DNA from: Powellomyces hirtus
Taxonomy: Eukaryota > Chytridiomycota > Chytridiomycetes > Spizellomycetales > Powellomycetaceae
Direction: 5' to 3'
Assembly (NCBI GenBank): GCA_025526995.1
Contig: JAHLKG010000012.1
Span: 766,417 to 830,416 of the forward strand
DNA: 64,000 nt
Part shown: piece by piece, positions 13,099 to 24,410 of the stretch
Numbering within the stretch: position 1 is the stretch's first letter
Layout: each line of letters opens with the position of its first letter
Program-made: the position numbers and the translations under genes
The notes under the pieces: generated by a model
What the model saw: only the letters and a program-made list of their open reading frames with translations
Database searches by the model: none
Told to the model about the DNA's origin: nothing

Positions 13099-16000
13099 TC
13101 ATGTATGCGCAACAAAATGGGCGTTTCTGCATACCCGCTTGGCCAATTGCCCCGTGGTTCCATCCAGTCCAACGACTTTCCACGAGAATTCAACGCCAAA
13201 TGTTTGTTTGATGGCGTACACGATGCGACGCGCGACCACCTCCTTGTATTTGGCATAGGAAGCTGGAGCAAGCAACGCGGTTAGAACACCCATGCTGACC
13301 AGGAACCTAGGGCCTGCACAACAAACAAGCAGATCGTGCACACTCACAGACATCCAGACAATTGTCGACCTTGACGCGGTCCATGATGTTGTCACTGGCC
13401 TTGAGCTCCTGCTCGCCTCCGGCAACATCAATGTCGGCGCACGTCTCCACAATCTTCTCCAGGGCCTCCGTGACTGCTTTCTCTTCTGCCGCAGCAGTCT
13501 CAGCGCTGCTCTCTTGCCACTGATATTCATCGGCAACGATCTCAAAGACCCGGCTGATGGCAATCACATCGTGCTTGCCCTGGTAGTGGTATCTGGCCTC
13601 GTACACACCGACCGCCCACGGCAGACGATCGTTTGAGAAAGTCAGCTGTCCGCGAACCACAGAGTGCGCCATGCCAGACTTCTCATTGATGGTGCTCGAC
13701 AGTTCCACGGGTACACGGCCGATGGAGTGCCCAGCAGCACTGGGTTTCACCAGAGTCACACCAGCAGACTCGCTATCAGCATCCCATTCATCTTTAGAGC
13801 CGCCAGTTACAAACATCCAGCGGCCTTGACTCTTTGTTGTAGTCAGCGCTGTGTTGGGGTTAGCCGTGGCTGAATACAGTCCGATCCAGTCCCTTGCAGT
13901 TACAGTGTCGGTGGCAGCTGTAAACTCTATCACGATGGGTTGGCCGAGACGGAAAGTGGCTGGTTCATCTGCTCGACAGCTCGGAAATCGAACAGAATAC
14001 AGATCCACAGGAACGACCGCCGATCGAGTGTCGCCACTATCAATGTACATGATGAGCACTTTGGGATGCAAATACACGAAATCAACCACCACTTACACGA
14101 GTTTCAGAGCTGTTTCACCAACCATGGCTCGCATCCGGGGACGCGCTTGGTCGACGAGGTCCTCCAATTCCTCGATGATCCGCTCCACAGCCATGGGAAG
14201 GTTCTTGCTAGAATCCCGTCTGGTATTTTTTATGCCTTTCTTCTGACCGTCTTCTTGCGACGAGACGGAGAACTGAGAATCAATCGAAGCCTTATTGCGT
14301 AGTCTCATGCCATCTTGAAGTCTCGAGGGACTGTCCGACGCTACGGAATCGACCTCATCTTCACTTTCTGGTGGAGTCATATCCAAGGCCTGGCCACGGG
14401 CAGCTTTTCTTCCGCGGGCCCGGGCGACGAATTCTTTCCAAGCTTCGGGTCCCATGACTTTTCGCAGCTCTTTCTCGCCAGTTTTCTTGACGTCTTTAAT
14501 ACGATTCAGCACGTCCATCAAGTCCAAATCTTTGGCGAGTTTCTCGACACCCCGTCCCATGTCTCCTACTTTGCTTTTGAGCACACGCTCAACACCCGCC
14601 TCTTGGCGAATTTGCGATCCGTACATGCGCCGCATATGCGGTTGCTCCACATAGCGCAAAAACAGCCAGTTTGATACCTGGCCAAATAGCGTAATGGCAT
14701 ACAATGCAGGAGATCCACAGGTCATCGCGATTCCCCAGCACGAGAAGGTATAAAGAAGGGGGTTATCGAGGTAGCGGTACAAGCCGCTGTAGACAGGACC
14801 GCTTCGGTATCGTAGCTCATCAATGAAGAAGTCACCGTAGAACCATCCTGATGATCCGATGACTTCGTAGATAGAGACGGCGATCCAAGAGTGTAGAATG
14901 ACAAACAGCTACACAAACGAAGATGAAAGCATGAGAACACCGCAAGCCACACCAACGGAAAAGCCGTCGCAACTTCTTACCGCTCCAAGCGTAGCACGCA
15001 AGAGGAACATGTCAGACAAGATACTTTCAGGAATAACGAAGAACCGCAGCGCACAGATGATGAACGAAACGTATGACATCATTTGTGTGGTGTTGTAGAT
15101 GCTGAAAACATGGCAACATGAGGATGCCAGCGTGGGACTCGGGGCGCACATGCAGGAGGTTACTTACACTTTCCAATGCTGGAAAGCATCTCGAGGAGTT
15201 TCGCCATGCTTGATGAAATGTCGGTTCCACGTCCGGTGGTTGCTTTGCAGGTACAGGATGGCCCCCAGTCCGTAGGTATGCACAAAACGCCAGAACAGAG
15301 TTTGCCTGTGTGGGTGCCTCGAATAAGCCTGTGTTGAAGAGGTTACTGTAACGTGCGGCGAACCTACCCAACATAGAACCAGAATTTCCAAGAGCAGTCG
15401 ACAGGACCAACAGCGAGAGCCGCGATACAGGTGTACGCCACAATGGCGACGGTTTGCAAGTCGGTGCTGCGGAACCAGTCCAAGTTTTGGAAAACAATCA
15501 AATCGCGTCCAAAGTATTTGTTGAGGGAGCTCCCACTGTCACCAGCTGAAAAATGAAACAGTTATGTGAGAAAACGGCTGGTCACCAAGAGTACCGGTAC
15601 AGCAAAGATCATACCCTTCTTCTGCACGGGGGGATTGTATGTTTTGTCGATGTGAGGGTTTTCCACAACGTGCAAGAAGATCATCTGTGCGGCATGAGCG
15701 GCCAAACTGACAAAGAGCACCCAGTAGCTCTGGGCGATTAAAGCCGTTGCGTAGAATCCAATGTATCCGACAGAGTACATTGGATGTGGTGCCATTTCAA
15801 AGACACCATCGAATGTCAGCGAGGCATCCACCAGGAAGAAGAAATCGCCCCAGTCTGAGTGAGAAAAAAAATGGAAGCCAGTAAGCAAACCACCATGTCG
15901 CATCACTCTCTCTTTCCTGGTTGACCATGACACAACCACGACACAACTTACACCAGGCAAAGTCCTTGACGACTCGATGAGCATCAGTTTTGACCCACAG

Positions 16001-16868
16001 GTTGAACAGGAGCATCAATATCCCGGCAGCGTAGCGTAGAGCGTCCATCCAGCCATACCCGCCCTCGGGGGACTGGTAGTAAGACACGGCAAAAACAATG
16101 TAGCTCGTAAAGTCATTGACGAGGATAACATCCACCAAGCCTCGGTAGAGAATCCAAGTATTGAATTCCAAAGGCATCGCGTCATAGTCGTAGGGAGCGC
16201 CCTTCTTGCTCATTTTTTTTGTGATCTGGTTGACGAGAAACTGGGCCCATTTGGTTCTGGGCTTTTCCGCGTTGGTGGGACCAAGTCCGACCTTTTTGGC
16301 TAGACGGACGAGGCCACGGTCTTTGCTTTGGGCGTTCAAGAGGACCCCGAGGCCGCCGTTGTACATGCATCGCCAGAAAATGAAGATGGCCAGGAACGCC
16401 TCGCGGGGGGTGTTTGTGAAAAAGAACAATCCAATGGTCGTTCCCATGATGCCAAGAGTGATCCATTCTGGCATGGTTTTGGTTTCGCTGGGCGAGAACA
16501 GTGTCTGGATCAAGTCGTGGGTTTCGGGCACCGAAAATACTGAAAGTCACAAACAGCAAATCAGAATGCACCGTTTGGGAGACAGTCCCCACTGCCAGAC
16601 TCACCTGTCCCGTCGGGCACTCGTCCAACAGTTTCGTCAGATGTGGCGGCCAGAAGCGCTTCTGCAGGAATGGGAGAAGGGGTGTTAGACAAGAAGGGTA
16701 TTGCCTTGTTCACGGAGGAGTAAGCGGGCGCCTATTTGCGAGGAATTACTTGCCGTTCGACGCGGCGACATTTTTAGTTTCGGGAACCTTTAAACCCTTG
16801 ATGCCGATTCCGTTGAGCTGAGTGACGCAGGGTAGGTCGGAAGAGGAGGCAGAGTCGAGGACTGGCAC

Positions 16869-16903
<35 letters not shown>

Positions 16904-17009
16904 GAAAAGGGGTGTCGTCCGACTTTTGGGTGATGGTGGTGGCGGCCGTCGGGGGAGCTTCTTCGGCAGGCGTAAGGCCCGCAGCGGCGACATCAGCAGA
17001 GGGAGCCAT
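13099..17009 (-). CDS. cho2: Phosphatidylethanolamine N-methyltransferase, Cho2 type
   Basis: Integral ER-membrane enzyme that makes the first SAM-dependent methylation of phosphatidylethanolamine in phosphatidylcholine synthesis. The spliced product starts at ATG 17007-17009 with a low-complexity N-terminus that includes 12 consecutive Gln (16869-16904). Multiple hydrophobic segments follow, with Cho2 signatures: [22 protein letters not shown] near 16140, then [21 protein letters not shown] and [15 protein letters not shown] near 15800-15640. The second methyltransferase-like half has [38 protein letters not shown] and FLRYVEQPH near 15200-14640. A soluble C-terminal domain (13300-14090; [14 protein letters not shown] and [14 protein letters not shown]) is typical of fungal Cho2. 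Introns are short with GTAAGT-type donors. The last exon reads [13 protein letters not shown] to TGA at 13099-13101; its final 15 residues are less certain. It is divergent from the PQ-loop gene at 17717. Confidence 0.9.
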
Positions 17010-17716
17010 GGAGGGGAGTTGAGCCGAATTGTCCTTTTTATCGACGCCGCACTACAGCCCGTCCGTCTGTCACTTTGCCTTGGGGTTTCTCTGCTGTAAT
17101 TCTCAAGCACGCCCGCACTAACTGGAGTGGGAGAGTGCGGTCAATGGGTCTGTTCGGGCGAGTCGTTCGTTCGGTGGTAGCGCAAGAGAGAGACAAGGAG
17201 TCATCAAAAGAGGCAAAAACGGATGGAGAGAGAGGTGTTGCAGTGTCGTGCAGGGTGATACAGAGCGCCAGTCACGTGCTAGTCCATTCCCACTTTCTGG
17301 GGTTGTGGGGGGGAAAGTGGCTGCGTCTCAGTCAGTCCGCTCCCTTTTCTCCTTCCCTTCTTTCTGGTCTTTTCAAGCGGACGTTCAAAGTGAACAGGCA
17401 AAAAGGGCAACCTTTGCAGCAATCGGCCTAGAATAAGGTGCCGCGATGAATGACTGAATCAAGGATGGCCTAAGTCAAGGAGAGACTGAATAAAAGATAC
17501 ACTGAATAAAGGATAGACTGAATAAAAGATACGCTGAATAAAGGATAGACTGAATAAAAGATCTCTTAATGTGACGCTGTCAAAAGACATCTCCAATTTC
17601 CCAAACGCGTTCGTTCTTTCATCAGTCAGACCGAGTTGGGTACGGTAAAGCTTTCGTTCCTTCTTTCTTTCTCTTTGGCATCCCCCTGCTTTTCTTTTCT
17701 CCCCCCACCCTACGCA
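17010..17716. other. Divergent intergenic region between cho2 and a PQ-loop gene
   Basis: A 707-bp promoter region shared by two head-to-head genes. It contains a CACGTG-like E-box context (GTCACGTGCT near 17271), pyrimidine-rich runs just before the PQ-loop ATG, and five 16-bp tandem units at 17484-17563. No gene is evident. Confidence 0.55.
17484..17563 (+). repeat. Five tandem 16-bp units
   Basis: Units GACTGAATAAAAGATA / CACTGAATAAAGGATA alternate through five copies with exact 16-bp spacing, starting at 17484, 17500, 17516, 17532 and 17548. The alternation of A and B variants suggests growth by duplication of a 32-bp dimer. It lies in the promoter interval between cho2 and the PQ-loop gene. 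Confidence 0.85.
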
Positions 17717-19187
17717 ATGTCCGACGACCAACAACAACAACAACAACAACAGCAACATGCATCAACAACGCTGCCGTCCCTCCTCGCTGGTTACCTGAGC
17801 ATCCTCTGCTGGCTGCTCGTCTTTACCCCGTACGTCGTCGGTCTGACCCTCCCAGTGCGCTGAACCATAGCTGTCTATTGCTGACCGTGTGCATTCTCCG
17901 CGTTTGACTTCCAAAAGACAACTATACCACAACTACAGGCGTAAATCCACAGAAGGCCTGTCGGTCGTCTTTATCCTCACATGGCTTCTCGGCGATCTAT
18001 GCTCCTTTGCTGGCGCTTGGATAAACAAGCTTCTGCCAACTTTGGTATGCATGTGCATGCACGCGCTGCCCCCTGGAATTGCCGGGCCCGTCGTCTCAAC
18101 TTTTGCCTCCCGCCTTTGCTTTTTGTTGGCAACTCTCTGCAGATCGGACTCAGCCTCTACTACGCCGTAGTCGAATGTTTCCTCCTCTTCCAAATGTGGT
18201 ATTACCGCAAACCCAAATCCTCCTCCATCGACATTGACATCATTGATGTTGAAGAGCGCTGCAACCTCCTCTCAAACAACACATCCCTCAAGCAACCCCC
18301 GCTTCCACTGCCACCATCCACTGTACCAACGTACGGCAGCAACTCGCACACATCACTATCATCATCACCACCCTCCACTCCAACACTCGCCGCGTCTCCA
18401 ACAACAACCCGGCTGTGCATGATCACAGCCGGTCTATTGATCCTCAATGTCGCGGGTCGCGCATCATCTGGTTCACACGGTGACTCGTCGCGCGTCTGGT
18501 CCACAAATGCATATACTGCTGCACACGGTCCAAGTCAATGGGAGATGGCGGCGAATGTGTTGGGATACGTTTCAGCGCTTCTCTACAGTGAGTGATGATT
18601 TTCGGAATGTGTTTTCGTTTACTTTTTTTTTATTTTTTCTGATGATCTTCCAACTAATGTGTTCTGTTTCCCCTTGACTCACCAGTCGGTGCTCGGTTCC
18701 CGCAAATATACCTCAACGCCACATCCCGCAGCTGCCACGGCCTCAGTATGCTCATGTTTGGCTTCAGCGTCCTCGGAAACACCACCTACTGCGCAGTACG
18801 CATCCCATCCCCTCCGCCTTGCACATTTTTCCCCCAGGCCACGGAACTTGGTTGGGACGCTAACCTAAACTGAATCCCTCTCCCCGTCCCGTTCTTTTCT
18901 TTTTCTTTTTCCAGTCCATCTTTCTACAATCGACAGACCCAGACTACATCGCCCTCAACCTCCCCTGGATCGCCGGAAGCGCCGGAACATTGTTTCTCGA
19001 TTTCGTCGTCTTGGGACAATTCTACTACTACCGCGACACCACACCATCCACAAGCAACACCAACACCAACACTAACCCCTCTCACAGCCCCGTTACCTCC
19101 TCCTCACCTCTGTTGTCTGCGACCGCCGCACGCGAGCTAGAGGAGAGCTCCCCGTTCGTAGACGACAATGCGCCCCTGGGCTCGTAA
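17717..19187 (+). CDS. PQ-loop repeat transporter (Ypq/Rtc2/PQLC2-like)
   Basis: Seven-helix vacuolar/lysosomal membrane protein of the family that exports basic amino acids from the vacuole. ATG at 17717-17719 is followed by nine Gln codons, then helix 1. Removing intron 17830-17917 restores the first PQ-loop (VFTPQLYHNYRRKSTEGLS); intron 18045-18142 follows GAWINKLLPTL. A long Ser/Pro/Thr-rich cytosolic loop with a histidine-poor, acidic start (18210-18410) separates the two halves. After an intron the second PQ-loop reads GARFPQIYLNATSRS with CHGLS and GNTTY. The final helices end in a polar tail with EESSPFVDDN, and the stop is TAA at 19185-19187. Both PQ dipeptides and the GLS signatures are intact. 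Substrate is inferred from the family. Confidence 0.88.
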
Positions 19188-19410
19188 CGGTAACGGGTTT
19201 GTTGTGGCTGGCTTCAAATGATTTTCCACCTCCCAACTGGCGTATTTCTTGCGTGGGTGTCTCTTGGCGTACCTATGGCTAGATTGGACTTGTCACAGGC
19301 CCGTGGGCTCGTGAAAGTGTTTGTTGGCTGGCTTCAAATGATTCCCGCTCCCAACTGGCGTATTTCTTGAGTGGCTCTCGCTTGGCGTACCCACGGCTAG
19401 AATTGGACTC
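19178..19410 (+). repeat. Two diverged direct copies (about 110 bp) spanning a stop codon
   Basis: Copy A at 19178-19291 and copy B at 19305-19410 share GGGCTCGT, TTGTTG(T)GGCTGGCTTCAAATGATT, CCCAACTGGCGTATTTCTTG and CTTGGCGTACC with small indels. Copy A includes the last two codons and stop of the PQ-loop gene, so the duplication arose from the gene end. The remaining sequence to 19673 has no gene. Confidence 0.8.
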
Positions 19411-19673
19411 GTGTTGTAACACATCGTCTGCTACTTTTACCTACTAAGCCGGTCGTTGGGACCCGGACCCTGTCATCCTTCGTACAGTATATGTAGAGTA
19501 GTGAGAGGCATCTCTCGTTCTAGACTCTGTGATGGCCAAACGTGTTACCCATCAATGAAGCCACCTCATTCTCAATTTGAGATACATCTCACGAAACACA
19601 CACCCGCTCGTTGTCAGATCAACAAGAGACTCTTTATTGTGGTATTGGTTTAGAATTAAAGACAAATACCGCC

Positions 19674-21460
19674 TTACAAATACAATCCTTCAGGTGTGCC
19701 CTCAGTCTTCCTATACAAAACCTTCTCCTTGGCTTTTCGGAGATCTTCAGCAACCACTCTCATTCGGCGCTCACGCAGAGCAAGGAGACCGGCTTCGGTA
19801 CAGATGGCCTGTAATTCGAAACATGTCAGACGTCAAATGCATTTGTGGACGACCGAATAATCACGGGAATGCAACATACCTTAATGTCAGCACCACTCAA
19901 GTCATCTTTGGCCATGACAAACTCTTCCAAGTCCACATCGTCACCGAGCTGCATACGACCGGTATGGATCCCGAAAATGCGACGCTTGGTTTTGACGTCA
20001 GGCAGAGGGAACTCAATCTTACGGTCAATACGACCGGGACGAATCAAAGCCGGGTCAAGTGACTCGATTTTGTTGGTGGCCATGATGACCTTGACATCAC
20101 CCCGAGAATCGAATCCATCCAATTGATTGAGGAGTTCCAACATCGTTCTTTGGATTTCACGCTCACCACCCGAGGTGGAGTCATATCGCTTGGTGCCAAT
20201 GGCGTCAATCTCGTCAATGAAGACAATAGATGGAGCATGTTCTTCGGCGACCCGGAACAGTTCTCGAACAAGCTTGGGACCGTCACCGAGGTACTTTTGA
20301 ATCAGTTCGGATCCCACAATACGGAGGAATGTTGCCGATGTTTGATTCGCGACAGCTTTGGCCAGGAGGGTCTTTCCTGAAAACGACAATGAAATAGACT
20401 GTTAGAATCCGCACTAATCTCACTGATGGCCGTCCACGTCGGGAATATGGGACGCTCACCAGTTCCAGGGCATCCATAGAGAATGACGCCCTTGGGAGGT
20501 TTGATACCCATCTCTTCATACAGCTCAGGGTGAGTCAAAGGCAGCTCCACGGCTTCCTTGATTTCTTGAATCTGAGCCTCCAGTCCACCAACATCCGCAT
20601 AGCTTTCTGTGGGTGCCTTCTCCACCTTCATCACACTGACGGCAGGATCGGCATCATCAGAAAGCACTCCAACAACCGACAGATTTTTATGATGCATCAA
20701 AATGGAGCATCCGGGCTCCAAGATGTCCTTGTCCACAAACGACATGATGCTGACGTAGTATTCAGGTCCTGTGGACGCGGACACAATGGCGTGATCATCG
20801 TCGATGATTTCTTCCAAGCTTCCCACATGCATGGGGCTTCCACGTAGACTGTCAACTTTGGTCCGCTCTTCCTGCAAGAGCAAATTCAATATTGGGTCAG
20901 TTTACCACGGAAGGCATCTTGCAGATGACAGAAGAGACTTCGCGTCCGCCATACCTGCGCCTTCTCCTCCTGTGGCTTCAATCTCTCCTGGTTTTGCACA
21001 AACTCCTCTTGCATCAAGAGATAATCCTTTATGCGCTCCATCTTCAGCAGCTTGAGTCGGCATCTTGTGGTCGGGAAAACTATAAGAAAACGATCGCAAC
21101 AGAGGTTAGACATTTGCTATACCAAAACCCAGCTGCCGCGAGCTCAGAGCATTTCGTCCGATCATCGACGGAGTAGGCACTGATATCTAGAACTCCGCGT
21201 TCCTATTGCGTACCTGGTGGCAGTTTGTGGGCAGCATCAGGTCCCTTTCTCTTCTTTTTGCCCACACGAGTGGGAACCGGTGGCTCCCACTTCTTCTTCT
21301 CAGGTTTCTTGTCCTTTTCCTGATCTTTGTTGTCGCCCCCAGGCGGACCTCCGGGGAGTCCAGATTGGTTCTGACCCTACAACCAGCAAATGCATAGCGC
21401 ATTAGACACGCGTGTACTAGTCGAGCGTGACCGACAGCATCCTGCCCCGTTACTTACCAT
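19674..21460 (-). CDS. rpt2: 26S proteasome regulatory subunit 4 (Rpt2 AAA-ATPase)
   Basis: One of six ATPases of the proteasome base that unfold substrates and gate the 20S channel. The start codon at 21458-21460 stands alone in its coding exon: ATG is directly followed by donor GTAAGT, and the intron ends at 21377. The protein then begins MGQNQSG, matching the Gly2 myristoylation signal known in Rpt2, followed by the basic [18 protein letters not shown] segment. Next come the OB/coiled-coil region, Walker A (GCPGTG/KT, split by an intron), Walker B ([11 protein letters not shown]), sensor (MATNKIE) and arginine finger region ([11 protein letters not shown]). The last exon ends in the HbYX-like LYL and TAA at 19674-19676. 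Family conservation is very high. A Cys replaces the usual Ala/Pro before PGTG in Walker A, which is unlikely to matter. Confidence 0.96.
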
Positions 21461-22571
21461 GTTGCTTCACAGTCGGATGCCTACGGAGATGCCTCTGTGT
21501 ATCCTATGTGAATGTGGTTTGCTGAGGCTTGAGATGTTGTGGGAAGGAAGGGAATGCGATTGCCGATCTTGTGATTGTTGAGAGAATGCCCTTCGCAGCT
21601 TGCAAGTTCGTAATTCGCGTTCCCACCTAAAGGGATGATAAATGAATTTATCATTGCTGGCTTAGATCCCTCTGCTGAGATAAGCGTGGCGGAGTTGCGG
21701 AGCCTCACCTGGCACTCTGCTTTTCGGAAGAACCCCTTTGACAGAATGATCATGCCCTAGGGCGGGACCCTCAAAACGCCACAAGTGGAAAGTATATTCT
21801 GGGAAATCTGGCGGTCGATCATAGAACGTCCAAATCAGCCCTCCGTCGGAACTTTCGGCCTTTGGGAGGAAGTGTGGACCAGAGAATGCGTCGGAAAAAA
21901 CCGTGTGGTCAGTCAAATGCCATTGACCCGAGACTCATAAAGTTCATGTTTGTTGATCAGAGAATACTGTAGTTCTGCCAACAGACCCAGTTGCAATAAT
22001 CTCCGGCATCACCGCTGCAGCAGCGGATGCACCCGTCGACCCAACCGCTATTCGGGACAAGGAAGCCGTCAATTTCCTGAGAACCCAATGGTTTGCAATG
22101 GAGCGTCTGTTTTACCCATCTTTCCACTTAACAGATTAATTCAAGGCTGCCTCCGCTAATGCGAGCTGATTTCGGGGCACATTATGACGGAGATGGACAC
22201 ACTGGGACGACCAGCCTACTAGTGCTTGGTAGGGTCAGGCTGCCGACATACCATCAAGAGATACCATTCACAGTTCTCTCTCGTCATACAAAGGTCGAAG
22301 CAAGTTCCCGCAACAAGAGCTTGTGAAAGCAGGAGATGCAAAGGTTCACCTCAAGGTAAAGCACACGGGGCTTGGTGTACCTTTGGAGCTCTGATATCCT
22401 CATGGGATCTGAGATCTGCCGATGCTCACATGCTCGCTCTCTACCACTCTCAGAACAACCCGTGCTCCCGTTTCATATTGGCTTTTCGCGACCATGCCGA
22501 CTTGGCGGATCAGCGGGCTCACGCCGATGAAGGTATCTAAGCGGCAAGATGACCAAGAATGATACTAAACC
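21461..22571. other. Intergenic, one possible small minus-strand ORF
   Basis: An 84-codon minus-strand ORF at 21662-21916 has protein-like composition (VFSDAFSGPHFLPKAESSDGG near its start) and could be one exon of an unidentified gene. An open minus-strand stretch near 21960-22080 has a Cys-rich reading (GDAGDYCNWVCWQNY). I could not join them convincingly. No other gene is visible. Confidence 0.35.
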
Positions 22572-24098
22572 GTGCCCATGGATGCGCTGACCTCTACGAT
22601 CGATGCTCTGCCAGAGGTTCTCCGGCAGCTGGCGCTCAACCCAGAAATCCCACTTCGTCAACGCAAGATCCGGCGACTTTCACGCGAGCCAACCTTTGTC
22701 GCGCAGGTCAAAGCCCTCGAGGCAGCCGGCAAGCCGCGAAGCACCACTTTTCATCGAACAGTGACCACCCTGGCGATGCCGGAAGAAGCCATAGAAGCCG
22801 CCACGTCCGTGAGCGAGTTTGGATCAATGGCAGTACTGCCTCCGATCATACCGCAACAGCCATCGCAGCAACAACAACAGCAGCAACAACAGCAACAACA
22901 GCCGCCAAGAGTGCCATACGACCAACGCAGCAAGTCGTTTGCAGACGCCCGAGCGTGGATCGAGGACTGTATGCTGTGGAAGATTGGACATGGAGGACCG
23001 GACGGGAGCCGAAGCGAGGAGTACGAGTTCGGGCGCCCAATTGGCGTCGATGATGTGCGGTGCATTATTTTGTTAGCGCTTCCGAGACAGAATTCAAACT
23101 AATCAAAAATAATAATCCTTGTTTCTTCTTGCGGACCACATTGCGCGTCCTAAAAGGACGTGTTCACGAACGCATTCACGGACGTGGCTAAATTCGGGAG
23201 GAACGTTGCCGAGAAATCAATGATGGCTGGATTAGACTCCGGGTTGTTTGAGCTGGGATCTAAGCCGGATGGGCAGGTGCGCAAGACTAAAAAGAAATGG
23301 AAATTCTAAACTGATTCTCAGACTCCAAATCTGATCCGCCATCATCCCCTTGAACCAGACGGAAGACAAAAGTAGTGAAGAGGTGACGAGCGTGACTGGG
23401 TCTTTGATTCGCTTGAGCCAAATCGCAGCAGCCCCGCCGCCGCCGCTCCCACCCATCACCCGGAAACAGCAAAACGTAACTGTCCTAGTCATGCCCTCGC
23501 TGTTCACTTACGAGGTACCTCTAACCAAACTCTATCAGAAGCCCTTACAAAAGCACACGCAAGCACTAAGCACCACCGTCGCCGCAACCAACACGTCCCT
23601 CTCAACTACACTCCACGAACGGACAGATCACCGACTGCTGGCGTGCCGATCGCTCAAGACCGTGCAAGGGGTGTACAAACTGGTCGATATGGACCGCCGG
23701 CGACGCGAAAAGACTCGGTGCGGACATGTGGTGTGGGATGGCATCGTACCATACATGTGGTAAAGTAACCCCTGACCCGTCTGAGAGACCAACTCAGAGT
23801 TGAAACCCCGCGTTTTTCCGTCAGGTACCCCGACGCTTACAAGCTGGTCCAGCAAGCGGCGATGGCACGCCGCCGCTTGCAGATGACGGGTTCCGTCGCT
23901 GCGGTTTCTGATTCCGGATCTACAAGTATACGGAAAGGACCTGTCGGCGGAGGTGGTCTCGGGACAAACAACAACACCATCGGCTCCACTAACAATGGTA
24001 CCAACGTAAATGCTATTGCTGGGACCACCGTTACTGCTGCTGCACCGGCGGTGACAAACGCGGCAGCTATGAATTTTGACCTTTGGAAACTGGAATAA
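22572..24098 (+). CDS. Unidentified protein with polyglutamine tract
   Basis: Multi-exon gene of unknown family. Exon 1 starts at ATG 22572 (or 22578) with an amphipathic segment (DALPEVLRQLALNPEIPLRQR), a PQQPS-rich stretch with 12 consecutive Gln (near 22866-22901), and RAWIEDCMLWKIGHGG. The next open segment (from about 23157, after an AAAAG acceptor) reads DVFTNAFTDVAKFGRN and GLFELGSKPDGQ. A Pro-rich exon follows (23330-23760, PPPPLPPITRKQQNV). It is joined across GTAAAG...CAG to YPDAYKLVQQAAMARRR, giving VPYMWYPDAY. The tail is rich in Asn/Thr/Gly, and the gene stops at TAA 24096-24098. No enzyme motif or membrane helix is seen. The phase between the second and third segments did not resolve by eye, so one junction is uncertain. 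Confidence 0.55.
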
Positions 24099-24410
24099 AT
24101 CGCAAGCGAAGGGTGATATGATGGTTTTCGCATAGGATGCAAAGTAGATAGTTAGGTAGCGCAGATAGTCGCTGGGCTGGATCAAAACAAGGCTCTCATA
24201 TTCCCAAATCTACGGTTACAAGCGTTCTAACAGAACACTTTGACGCCGAGGAGCGCACATGGTACGCGATGAGCAAGTTATATGGGATGACCGGCTGACG
24301 CTAGAAACTATACTTGGGCCAAAAAAAGCAAGTGCGAGAAGAAGGTACGGGCTCGCGGCGAGGGAGCAGGGTATTGTGAAAGGATGGGGCACACTTATGC
24401 CCAACCAAGC
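24099..24410. other. Short convergent intergenic region
   Basis: Separates the 3' ends of the convergent polyQ gene and HP1 gene. No gene or notable repeat seen. Confidence 0.5.
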
